A stretch of DNA of 64,000 nucleotides from Mrakia gelida. Its lineage: Eukaryota; Basidiomycota; Tremellomycetes; Cystofilobasidiales; Mrakiaceae. The notes beneath the pieces are model-generated. The model saw only the letters and a program-made list of their open reading frames with translations. It had not been told where the DNA came from and did not search any database. The DNA is taken from positions 1,302,001 to 1,366,000 of the forward strand of contig BRON01000002.1 of the NCBI GenBank assembly GCA_024345305.1, given 5' to 3'. Shown here one piece after another: positions 54,188 through 64,000 of the stretch (positions are counted from its first letter, which is position 1; each line of letters opens with the position of its first letter). The position numbers were made by a program, and so were the translations under genes.

Positions 54188-56078
54188 TCAAGCGTACGAA
54201 GGTCCCCAAGTGGGTGGAAGGCACATGGGCTTGTGGGCTTTCCAGTCGGATTTTTGGTGTTCTGACGAGGACGAGAAGCGGAGGAAAGAAGAGTCAGACG
54301 ATCGCGAGCGACGACGGAACGAGAGGTCGTCTGCGTTGACGAACCTGGAGAGCAGTAGCGAACGGCTTTGCACTGAAAATCGAGGGGCACATAGAAGGAG
54401 TCAGATGACAAGTCCGAAGCCTTGATCCAAAACAAAGAAAGGTAGATCGAACTCACTCGCGAACAAGCCTGCATCTCGACTCCCTGCCCCAACGTCTTGC
54501 ATCCACCTCGTCCCTTCAGAGCGCAATGAACCCAAGGAAGGGTTCTCCCCGTCTCCACCTCCTTCTTGACGATCTCCTGAACGGTGAGCTTCCCGTCGAG
54601 CCATTCCGAGATCGGGTAGGACATCTGGACGGCCCTTGAGAGACAGTGTTCGAGCTGAGGGTCGGGGAACGTTCGTCTTCCTCGTTTCATGAACTCCTCG
54701 TCCTGGAGAGGTCGAAGTTTCTTGACGAGTTGGATTTTGGCGGCAGCAGGGATGTCGAGATCGACCATGGTTTCAGGTTGAAGACCGACCTGGAGAGAGC
54801 GAGAGCGAAGAGTTGGTGTACGTCGGCGGTGTCAGCTTCGAGGAATATGTGGGAGCCTCGGAAGATGGGGGAGGACGTACATGGAGGATGGTCTGCCAAG
54901 TGATGAGGTCGAAGATCAGGAGACGGTTGCTAGAGTGAAAGAAAGGACAAAGCGTGAGACAAGGAGAACGAGAGGGCGAGACGGGACGAAGTCAACTCAC
55001 CATGATGAAACAGGAGGACCATTCTGTACAGATCCTTCGGTCATCTCGAGGTAGGTAGGAACTTCTTTGGCGAACACTGTGGGAGTCAAAGCGGCGAGAA
55101 GAAGGTCGTTCGAGTCAGAACGAGTCTCGGCTCCAAACGTCGGCGTCGCGCGACAGGGAAGGTACGCCTCGTCCAACTCACTCGTGCCGAGCCAGCCCAG
55201 GAACCCCTTCGCCTCTAGAGACGAAACGAACCAGTGCAAAGGCAAGGTCAGAACTCGTCTCTGAGAGCAGGACGGAGCGAAGACGAACCCGGATGTGTTC
55301 GCAAGTAGCGATGGAACTGAGGAGAGACCAGCGAGTTCATGACGATGTTCAGGTACATCTCTCTACTTCGATCTGCGCACTTTCGAAGAGCTCGCATGAA
55401 GCAGGGTAGGTAGTTGCAGCAGAATTCGTTCTGAACGGGAGAGAAGAACGACGTCGGTTTCAGCGAAGAAGAGGGCCGCGAAGAGGGAGGGGGAAGATGG
55501 GAAAGCTTGAGAGGGGTGCCACTCACGAAGAGCTTAGCCGAGCCTGGTCGTCCGGCGAGTCCCATGTTGACCTTTTCGAGGTGGGAGCAAGCGAGGAAAG
55601 GCGGCGATCAGCAGGGATGAGTCGAGTTGAGTCGACCGTTCTTCCTCCCTCGAGTCCCTTCGTTCCATCGTGAACTCACGAGCTTCGGAATCGCCTCGAG
55701 CTTACTCTCGTCCTTCCAGATCTCCAGGTAGTTCTCTCTCTTGTCGTCGTCGCATCCCAAAGTTTTGGCGAGCTCGAGAGCCGAAGGGAGTTCGCCTCGT
55801 TGACCAGCGAGAGGATCCTGAATCATCCTACGGTACTCAATCTGTTCCTGAAGGTGACGAACGTTTCTGTACATCTCCGACACCAGACTCTGTGACCAGA
55901 AGCAAGACAGAGAAAGAAGAAGGTGAGCTTGCGCCCTCGTCCGTTCCCCTTGGGTCGAGCAAGATCGAGCTCAACATCTCCTTCCTTCCCTCCCTTCCTC
56001 CCTCTCTGTGGCCCTCGCTTCCCTGACACCCACGGCAGCGCAACACTTCGAGACACGTACCGTGAACTGATCAGCCAT
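54188..56078 (-). CDS. MYND zinc-finger protein C, related to A and B
   Basis: Exon 1 is MADQFT, joined to SLVSEMYRNVRHLQEQIEYR and DPLAGQRGELPSALELAKTL. The region NEFCCNYLPCFMRALRKCAD corresponds to the NEFASLHLP segment of A and B. Further exons: EAKGFLGWLGTSELDEAYLP, NRLLIFDLITWQTILHVVGL (start of exon approximate), MVDLDIPAAAKIQLVKKLRP and SYPISEWLDGKLTVQEIVKK. The finger is complete: GCKTLGQGVEMQACSR, the 28-base exon at 54345-54372 encoding CKAVRYCSP, and EHQKSDWKAHKPMCLPPTW, ending GPSYA. It retains all metal ligands if the His of HQ replaces the sixth Cys, as in A and B. Function is unknown; transcriptional or chaperone-adaptor roles are known for other MYND proteins. Confidence 0.72.
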
Positions 56079-56366
56079 TTCTGAGGAGCTTTGGAACAGG
56101 TAAAGGCGAGGGAAAGAAGGGGAAGGAGGTGGAAGTCGGGAAGGAAATGAGTTGAAAGTCAGAGCTCACCTCATCGACGCGTCGGCCTGCGCCCCTTTCT
56201 TTTGCTGATCGCATTTTTTTTCAGCCGGCTTGCCGATAATCTCATCTTTCGAGACAAAGACCCCGGCTTAAGAAAAAGTGCTTCAAGGAAGCAGAGAGGG
56301 GGGCAGGAGCTTCAAACTCGTCGAGCTCGCACTGCGACCTTTCCTTCCTTTCCCTCCCCACCCTCC

Positions 56367-58483
56367 ATGTCCTCAAGTGAGCTTGGATCCATCCATGCAC
56401 CCCTCCTCCTAGCCAAAGCTCGTCTCGAACAGCTTCTTCCCAACCTCCACACTTTCAGCCTTCCTTCCTCCCCCGTCATCGACCAAAATGGACCTCCCAA
56501 CAGCGAGATCTCCTCCCCCGACCTCCCAGGATTGAAGAAGTACGAGAGTGCGGTTCGCAAGGAGATCGAGTGGATAGACAAGGTCAGCACTAATTGCATT
56601 CGCTCTTTTCTGACTCCGAGAACCGTCAAAGGAGCTCGGAGAAGAAGCTCGAGGGGCGAAGGGAGGAGATACGGAGAAGCTGATGAGCTCGCTCGTTCCC
56701 TTCCTTCGTCTTCTTTCTCCTCTCTTCAGATCCTTAAAGCTCCTCCTCCAACGAACCCTCAAAAGGCTACACCAGCATCGAACGCTCCTCATCTCCTCGC
56801 TCTCTTCGACTCAGCTTATCGAGCTCCCTACCCCGTCATCGGGCTCAACTCGACGTTTCCTCGTCTCAAGGGCAAGCCAACGACCTCGAGGGAGAAGGGG
56901 AAAGCGAACCAAGCACCCTCGATACCGGACGTCAAGGTTCACATAGTAGCTGAAGGAGGGAAGATATGGATCAGGGTCATCGCGTGAGTCCAAGTTCAAG
57001 CTCTGTGGTCGTAGCTCTGGCGTCAGAGGTCGTTAAGTGTGGCCGGGAGGGAGCCGCGTCGCCTTCCCTCGCCTTCTCTTCTTCTCGCAACGACCGTCGA
57101 TGCTGACCACCCTTTATCGCTTCTCTTTGCAGCATCACCAACATCCGTCTACTCTTCGAGTTCTACGAGAGCGACTCCTACATCAACAGCGACTCCTCCT
57201 TCTCGGACGACTCCGAAGCCTCCTCCTCCTCCCTCCCCTCCTTCGAAGGCTTCAACCCCTCCCATCTCCGAACCACCCTCCACAAAACAGCTCACCAACT
57301 CCTTCAAGCAGCCTCTCTCCACTCCCCTCCCCCAAAAGTCCAAATCCAATGCCCAAGGCTTCGACCAGACGAAGACCAGGACGGTCGCGTCGGACGAACG
57401 ATTACCGAACTTCGTTCCCTCGGAGTCGAAGTCCTCCTCGACTCCTCCCCCTCCTTCGACGGACCCAGCTTCCAACACCCTCCTCCACCAACCAGCCTCC
57501 GTTCAACCCGGAACCTCAACCTCGATCTCTCGGTCCTGATCGCTCTCTCCTCGTCCATCGTCCACGACCCTCTCCCTTCGACTGGAATCGCCGAGGGAGT
57601 CTACAAACCTCTCATCCGACGGTACAACAAGGATGGAACTCCCCGAGCCGAGGAAGCAATCGCCAAGATGGGTGGGACGGACAACTGGAGAGCTTTAACG
57701 CTTCAGCTCGAGAGCGAGATCGAGGCGCCGCTGGTCGACGAGATCACGAAGACGTTGGAGGAGAAGGTTGAGGCGGGAGGGGAGGAGGTTGTGTTTTGGA
57801 CGACGAGGGAGGCGAAGGAGAGGCTGAAGATGATTGTGAACAAGTTGGGAGGGGAGAGGGAGAGGAGGAGGAGTGAAGGGATGTTTTGGGTGGAGGGGAC
57901 GAGTGAGGAGGAGAACGAGGAGAGAGCGACGCGTTTCTGGGAGACGTCGAGACATAGGGATCGAGTTGGAAGGATACATCTCGCTCTCGCTTCCATTCGA
58001 CTATCTTCTCCAACTGGATCCCCTTCCCCATCCTCTCCGCCAACTCCTTCAACCACGACAACGAGCTCCTCAACCTACCAAACCCTCAATTCAGCCCTCG
58101 CCAAACTCGAAGTCTCCTCCACCTCCACCTCCAACTCCACCCTCCCAACTCCCGTCCACCTCGCCGAGCCTTTCTCCCACCTCCACCCCTACCTCATGAC
58201 CTACCTCGACCCACCAGCCTCCTCCTCCTCTTCAACACCAACGATCAAACCACCCGCTTCCCTCACCCCCCACACCCTTCGGACCTTGCTCTTCGGTCTC
58301 GAGAGAGGAATGACCACCCTCAGTGCCAACCGAGCGAGTTTGAAGAGTATCTGGAAGGCTATCGAGGGGAAGGATCCGAGTTTGGGGATCTGGGGAGGGG
58401 AAGGGGAGGAGTCGAGGAGGAGGGAAGCCGTTGCTTGGGTGGTCGAACCGAGGTCGCTGGGAGAGAGTATGGTGATGGATTAG
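56367..58483 (+). CDS. DUF1308 family protein (C7orf25/UPF0415-like)
   Basis: DUF1308 proteins are widespread eukaryotic proteins with a PIN-like fold; function unknown. The start MSSSELGSIHAPLLLAKARL leads to LPGLKKYESAVRKEIEWIDK; exon 2 has LLALFDSAYRAPYPVIGLNS and PDVKVHIVAEGGKIWIRVIA; exon 3 opens ITNIRLLFEFYESDSYINSD. The C-terminal DUF1308 core contains NLNLDLSVLIALSSSIVHDP and GEEVVFWTTREAKERLKMIV, plus TLSANRASLKSIWKAIEGKD. The Asp in NLDLSVLIALSSS matches the acidic residue of PIN-like domains. Low-complexity Thr/Ser/Pro inserts lie between 58010 and 58260. The final exon is long and uninterrupted. Upstream start at 56367 is the first ATG of the open region. Divergent from MYND gene C by 288 bases. 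Confidence 0.78.
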
Positions 58484-59140
58484 AGATCCAGTAGTAGATG
58501 CGTTCAGCTCCATCTCTACCTCTGCATGTCGTTCTTCTTAGATATCTCTACATGTTTTGCAGCTCTTCTCGATCAAAAAGAAAGAAAGTCACGACGCGTC
58601 ATGCTCGCGGCGAGCAGCATCGAGATCTCCTCGTCGCATCTCTCGCTCTTCAAGAGCTCTTCGAAGCCAGCCAAAAAAAAATGCTCACCAATCCTCCTCA
58701 TCGCTGGGACACTCGTTCCCATCAACGTCCGATCTAAAAGCGGAGTTAAAATAAAATCTGACCGAGGACGGCGTGCGACTCAATTTCGCCCCTTCAGCCC
58801 CCTTCCCCCTCCGTTTCCTGCTGGGTCAGCTGTTTTCTTCCTGACTCCCCTCGCCACCGGCCTCTGCGTTTTTCCTGCTCTCTCTCTCCCTCAAACCACC
58901 ACGCAGATCCTTCCCTCCTTCTCTCCCAAAGCACCTCATCTTACATCCAAAAGGTGAGCTTTCTCTGCAACGAGGAAACGAAGGCAGCTCTAAGTGACGA
59001 TGAGCCGAGCTCACATCCAGAAGGGGAGGGAAGGCGATGGAGCTTGGAGACAGACCTCCTTCGCTTCCTGCTCCAATGCGACAAAATCTGACTCGCCTTT
59101 CTTCCTTGCCGCCATCTTCTACTACTAAAGTCCTTGAATC
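58484..59140. other. Intergenic upstream of EGT1
   Basis: About 655 bases between two + strand genes. An open frame at 58526-58957 has low-complexity composition and no family features. A GACGCGTC palindrome is at 58593-58600. A GTGAGC donor-like site near 58955 might mark a leader intron of EGT1. Confidence 0.35.
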
Positions 59141-62100
59141 ATGAGCTCCTCTCCTCCCTCCTCCTCCCATACGATCCACGATCTTCGCCATCTCTCTCCT
59201 CCCTCAGACTCGTTGCTCTCTCAATTGAGGGACAAGCTCGGAGGCAAGGAATGGATCGGAGAAGCTGGCTCGGAATGGAGATACCAGAAGAGCTTGCCTA
59301 CGATGCTCTTGTACTCAGAGGAAGGGTTGAGGTTGTATGAGAAGTGAGTAAAGGAGTCCAGTATCGACGAGGGAGAGCGAGATGTTGAGCTCCGCTCGAT
59401 GGCTTCCCTCCCGCCCCTCGTTCGTCCCCTCCTCCCGAGTCGCACGTTGGCTGATCTCGCTCTTGATTTTCGTTTTCGTTTACTAGGATCACCCTCGACT
59501 GCCCATCCTACTACCTGTACCCTTTCGAGCTCGCCCTCCTCCAGAAACACTCCAACGAGATCGTCGCTCAGCTCTTCCCCTCTCAGCCCACCTCCACCGA
59601 CAACGACGACGACGAACAGGAACATCTCAAGAGGGACGAGCAACACCTTCGACGACCTCCCGTCGCTCGATGGAGAGTCGGGGACTGGGGAGGAGAGACG
59701 GTCGGGAAACACAACGGAGGAGTGAACGGAGAGGAAGGGTACGAGAAGGGGGGAGGGAGAGGGAGGAGGGAGGATGAGAACGCATCGTCATCGAACTCGA
59801 CAGTTGTTGGATCTGGTCAGTTGGAGGGTGTAGTTCTTGAGTTGGGAGCTGGGAGCTTGGGGAAGACGAGGTGAGTTGCTATCTCTCTCTCGCTTGTCTC
59901 CTTTCAGCCCTCCGCTGTCTATCTAATCTCTGCTGTCCCACGCGATCAAGCTGAGCTGATCACGTCTTTTCCCTCGTTTTCGTCGCTCTCCCTCCTCCTT
60001 CATCAGCCACCTCCTCAAAGCCCTCGCATCTCGACCCTCCGTCGCTCTCAAATCTTCCTCCTCCTCTCCCTCCATCGTCTCCTACCTCGCCTTGGATCTC
60101 GACGGAAACGAACTCGAACGAACGCTCTCGGACGTGGACGCGACTCTTCGAGACGAGCTCGAGAAGGGAGGAGTCCAGACCGGAGGTGTTTGGGGGACGT
60201 TCGACGCTGGGTTGGAATGGTGTAGGTCTGGAGGTCTTTTGGAGTCGTTCAACGGAACTGCTGCTACCTCGTCGTCGGATGAGGGACGCTCGTCGTCGGT
60301 CGAAACCAAACGCTCCGCCGACTGCTCTTCGGATGATCACTCCTCGACCATGTCCTCTTCTCCTCCTCACGGCGACGATCCTTCCCTTCCACCCTCTCCT
60401 CCTTCCTCCCTCCCCAACCCATCCTACACACACCGAGCCGCTTCGCCTCCCACCAGCTCCGCCAAACCCTCCTCCTCAACTCCAACTCCTCCCACCCACT
60501 TCCTCTTCCTCGGCTCCTCCCTCGGAAACTTCCCTCGCGAAGCAGCCCCTTCCTTCCTTCGCTCCCTCCCTCTTCGACCCGGTTCAGGAGACACCCTCCT
60601 CCTCGGACTCGACCACCGAAACGACCCCAAGACGATCGAGAGGGCGTACAACGACGAGGGTGGAGTCACGAAGCGATGGGCGAACGAGATGTGGAGAGGG
60701 GTTGAGAGGTTGACGGGGAAAGGGGAGGGAGAGCTAGGAGGGGAGTGGGAGTATACGGGGAGGTATAATGTGAAGGAGGGGAGGCATGAGGCGTACTTTA
60801 GGGCGAAGGAGGAGACGAGGTTGGTTGTTCCTGCTGGGGAGGAGGGAGAGGAGGAGATGGTTGTGGAGTTTGAGAAGGGAGAGCTTGTGAGTCGTCGTCT
60901 CTATACCTCCGGCTGTCGAGGGTCCCGCTTCGGTTCTCTGACGATGTGTCCATCATTTCTACCAGCTCAACATCGAATGGAGCACCAAGGTTCGTCGCCT
61001 GAGCTCTCGTCGCGTCCTCGACCGAAACGTCGAGAGTTGACTTCGTCGCGTCTCGTCCCCTTCTCTCCCCAACTCCAGTACTCCTACGCCGAATCCTCCA
61101 CCCTCTTCGCTCAATCCAATCTCCGAGTCATCTCCGAGTACACCGACCCCGCCAACCCTCAGTACTCCCTCTGGCTCCTCGAACGACCTCCCTTCCAGTT
61201 GGACTCCCTCACTCCTCTCGTCCCCGTCCCGACCGTCGCTTCTCCTCCTTCGCCGCTCAACGAAATTTCGCTCTCATCGGGGGAGGGAGGGAAGTACGGA
61301 ACGCCCAGCGTTCAGGAGTGGGAGACGCTGTGGAGGTTCTGGGACACGATCACGCTCGGGATGGTGAGCGAGGAGATGCTCCATCAGAAGCCGATTGATT
61401 TGAGGCATAAGAGTGAGTCGCTCGAGACTGGGAGTGATTTGAGACGAGCGTTGAGGAGAGAGCAGCAACTGATTAACTTCCTTTCCTTCGTCGCGCTCGT
61501 CAGATCTCTTCTACCTCGGACACATCCCTGCCTTCCTCGTTCGTCCACCTTCTCATCTCGACAGTCTTTCGAACACGGTCACTAAATCTTCTTTGCTCTA
61601 TTTCGCAGGACATCTTCCTCTCCAAGTTCTTGAAGGAGAAGCACACCGAGCCGGAACACTTCAAGGTCCGTCGCGTCTCGCTCTTGATCTCCTCTCGTTT
61701 CCCCTCAGCTAACCCTCGTCCCTCGTTCTCTCCAGGACATCTTCGAGCGCGGAATCGATCCGAACGTCGACGACCCTACTCAGATCCACGTGAGCATCAG
61801 CTTTCGTCGTCCCTGGTGCCGTCTCTCGTTCGTCGCTGACAAGACTTCCTTTTCTTTCCCCTTCAGTCTCACTCGGTCACTCCTGAGAAGGACGAGGACT
61901 GGCCTACTCTCTCACAGATCCTCCAGTTCCGAGATCGAGTCCGACGACGACTCCTTTCGATCTACGAGGACGTCGCGAGCGGGAAGAGGAAGATGACTCG
62001 TCGTCTCGGTCGCGTTCTCTTCGTTCGTTTTCCGTTCTTTCTTCATCTCTCTTCTCTCTCTTCGAACCCCATCCTGACCTCTCCCATCTCCGAATCATCA

Positions 62101-63380
62101 GATGACCTACGAGCACGAAGCCCTCCACGCCGAAACTCTGCTCTACATGCTCCTCCAGTCCCCCAACACCCTCCCTCCTCCTGGCTTCGCTCCTCCCGAC
62201 TTCGCTCACCTCTCGACGCTCTGGACCGCCCAACAAGAACGAGACGCTCTTCAACCTTCCACCGTCACCTTCGGACCTCTTACTCTCGATCTCGGTCACC
62301 ACGACCTCGAAGCGGAGGACGAGCAGGCTGGAGACGCTTGGGAACGAGGAGTTGGGCACGAGTTCGGATGGGACAACGAGCACGGACGAACGAGGGTCGA
62401 GGTTGGGAAGGTGACCTTCGAGAGGAAGGGAGTTACGAATGGGGAGTACCGAGCGTTCTTGGAGAAGACGAGCGAGAAGAAGACGATCCCTGGCAGTTGG
62501 ATCGAGGTCGATGGGGAGGTCAAGGTGAGTCCTCTCGTTCGTCTGACGACGCGTCTTCGTGCAGAGCTGACTCGATCTCCCCGTTCCTTTTCCTCATTTG
62601 TTGTCGCCCAGGTCAAAACCCTCTACGGACCCATCGACTTCTCCCTCGCTCAGCACTGGCCGTTGATGGCTTCGTACGACGAGCTGTTGGCGTTCGCGAA
62701 GTCGAAGGGAGGTCGACTTCCCTCCGAGTCGGAGCTTCGAGCTTGGTTGGACGTTGTGGAGGAGGGAGATCGAGTGGATTGGGAGGGGAGCAACATTGGA
62801 GCTAAGAACTGGCATCCTGTTCCGTGAGTCGTCGCGTCGATCTTTCGTGGTGAAGAGGGAGGACGAGGGTGTCACGTCTCCGGTCTCGCGTCGCTCCTCC
62901 TCTGCTTTCGACGAGTCTGACCTTCCCCCACTCCTCTTCCTCGAACAGCGCTCAACTATCTCACGTCGGATCCAACGGCAAGATCATCCCTGGACACAAC
63001 GGAGGGGTCTGGGAATGGACCTCAACCGCCTTCGACGGACACCCTTCGTTCGTCACTTCGGACCTCTATCCTGGCTACTCATCGGACTTCTTCGACAATC
63101 AGCATCAGGTCGTAGTAAGTCCTCCTCTCGCTCCCTTCCTTCTCATCTCATCTGCTCACACTCGCTTTATCTGCAGCTCGGAGGATCCTTCGCGACTATC
63201 CCTCGAATCGCGTCGAGGAGGACCGTTCGGAACTTCTACCAGTCAGTTCACACACGCTCTCTCTCTCTTCCCATCTTCCTTCCGCAAACACCCGAACTGA
63301 CTAGCTATTCTTACCCGTGATCTTCCAGGCACAACTACCGCTTCGCTTGGGTTGGAGGACGAGTCGTTTACGACGCTTGA
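59141..63380 (+). CDS. EGT1: Ergothioneine biosynthesis protein Egt1 (methyltransferase + sulfoxide synthase)
   Basis: Fungal Egt1 trimethylates histidine to hercynine and then joins cysteine with O2 to hercynylcysteine sulfoxide. The methyltransferase half has TIHDLRHLSPPSDSLLSQLR, ITLDCPSYYLYPFELALLQK, the AdoMet site VVLELGAGSLGKTRHLLKAL, HFLFLGSSLGNFPREAAP and YTGRYNVKEGRHEAYFRAKE, then STLFAQSNLRVISEYTDPAN. The DinB-like part carries candidate iron ligands in FYLGHIPAFL and YEHEALHAETLLYMLLQSP. The FGE-sulfatase-like part has VGKVTFERKGVTNGEYRAFL, YGPIDFSLAQHWPLMASYDE, GKIIPGHNGGVWEWTSTAFD and VVLGGSFATIPRIASRRTVR, ending GGRVVYDA. Two acidic/Ser-rich inserts interrupt the methyltransferase half (about 59640-59820 and 60240-60480). 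All expected domains are present. At least ten introns were inferred. Confidence 0.94.
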
Positions 63381-63657
63381 GGAGAGAGTGATAAGTCGTC
63401 GCTCCTTTTCGATAGCTATTCGTTCCTTCTTTTTGTACAACACCGCTCTTTTGCTTTAACTTCTCTCTTTCATATATCTCTCTTTTTGTATGGACATCAT
63501 CTTGTTTTTGTTGATCTGCGGGCTCGGAGAGAAGCTGGAGAGACAGCTTTCGTTTCGTCGTCTGTCTCGAGGTTCGATCCTCTCCTCCAACGGCCTCGAC
63601 CTCCTATCTAGACTTCGATCTCGATCAAGACTTCCCCCTCGGATACAGTATCTCAGC

Positions 63658-64000
63658 ATGGTTCCTGTCGTGAGTTCTCGTCTCGTCTTATCGCTGTTTC
63701 AGCGCTCGACGAAGGAAAGCGCTCGAGCTCACCTCTTTCCCTCCTTTCCCTTCCTCCTTCTCAGGCTCCCATCTCCCCAGCTCCCTCCTCTGCGTCGCTC
63801 CCTCCGCTCCCGTGGGAGATGCTCGCCCACATCTTCTCCTACTGCGATCAACCAACCCTCTGTGCGGTCTCGCTCGTCTCCTTTGCTTGCTGGGAGCTCG
63901 CAGGACCGATCCTTTACGAGGAGGTCGAGATTCGCTCGATGGACGGTCTCTTCTCGCTCTTCTTCCTTGTGAGTCAAGCGGCTCTTACTCCATCTCGATT
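63658..64000 (+). CDS. F-box protein, partial (runs off right edge)
   Basis: A four-codon first exon (MVPV) is followed by a donor GTGAGT and, after about 90 bases, an exon opening APISPAPSSASLPPLPWEML. The F-box is LPPLPWEMLAHIFSYCDQPT with the next part LCAVSLVSFACWELAGPILY and EEVEIRSMDGLFSLFFL, where a further donor (GTGAGT near 63970) begins an intron. F-box proteins bind Skp1 and recruit substrates to SCF ubiquitin ligases; many fungal ones with this EEVE region continue in leucine-rich repeats. The substrate-binding part lies beyond the window. Confidence 0.75.

Larger units (their letters stand above)
1895..62555. repeat. Dispersed iterated palindrome GACGCGTC (27 copies)
   Basis: Copies start at 1895, 4545, 5616, 5745, 6269, 6432, 18257, 23144, 23637, 24173, 24978, 25853, 36886, 37938, 38290, 44486, 45384, 46641, 50159, 50345, 50882, 51210, 53964, 54133, 56176, 58593 and 62548. 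About 16 lie in introns, 5 in coding sequence and the rest between genes. Counted by eye; a few more may exist. Confidence 0.8.

Noticed and set aside
58526..58957. 143-codon open frame upstream of EGT1
   Set aside because: Composition is like the surrounding spacer and no motif or splice pattern supports it.
63560..63590. GGTTCGATCC, a tRNA B-box-like string
   Set aside because: The flanking bases do not form a T stem, there is no A box or acceptor pairing upstream, and the site lies in the leader of the F-box gene.

Overview
The window is nuclear DNA of a fungus. Almost every gene is cut by many short introns (mostly about 50-110 bases, GTGAGT/GTACGT-type donors, a CTGAC-like branch site, pyrimidine-rich AG acceptors), genes are tightly packed on both strands, and the gene set is fungal (Trp2, Ade5,7, Mss51, Egt1, Sam37/metaxin, DUF7918). 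Gene style and base composition suggest a basidiomycetous yeast, perhaps Pucciniomycotina/Microbotryomycetes; this placement is an inference. I see no transposon, CRISPR array, tRNA or rRNA gene. CDS spans run from start to stop codon and include introns. Exon joins were read by eye from splice signals and family conservation.

Layout. 1-13.3 kb: MTO1 (partial), TRP2, PP5/Ppt1, the N-terminal methyltransferase NTM1/Tae1, a LACTB2-type metallo-beta-lactamase and a metaxin/Sam37-like protein. 13.4-27.2 kb: a degenerate DEAD-box-like helicase, a secreted LPMO-like protein, a coiled-coil gene of uncertain structure, RAD6, NDUFAF7 and MSS51. 27.5-42 kb: SPT5 with a long repeat-rich C-terminal region, a DUF7918 protein with SUMO-type motifs, an LPA-acyltransferase family gene, a three-RRM protein and a possible Pex26-like tail-anchored protein. 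42-56 kb: three related MYND zinc-finger genes (A, B, C) interleaved with ADE5,7, a bS6m mitoribosomal protein, an unknown protein and a MARVEL-like membrane protein. 56.4-64 kb: a DUF1308 protein, the ergothioneine synthase EGT1 and the start of an F-box gene.

Biology. Most genes are housekeeping. Many act in mitochondria (MTO1, metaxin, NDUFAF7, MSS51, bS6m, probably the helicase). TRP2, ADE5,7 and EGT1 are biosynthetic; SPT5, RAD6, PP5, NTM1 and the RRM protein are regulatory or expression factors.

The two most unusual signals are (1) the set of three MYND-finger genes whose zinc-finger core is carried in each case on an identical-length 28-base micro-exon, and (2) the 8-base palindrome GACGCGTC, found at 27 positions, mostly inside introns, where about one would be expected by chance.
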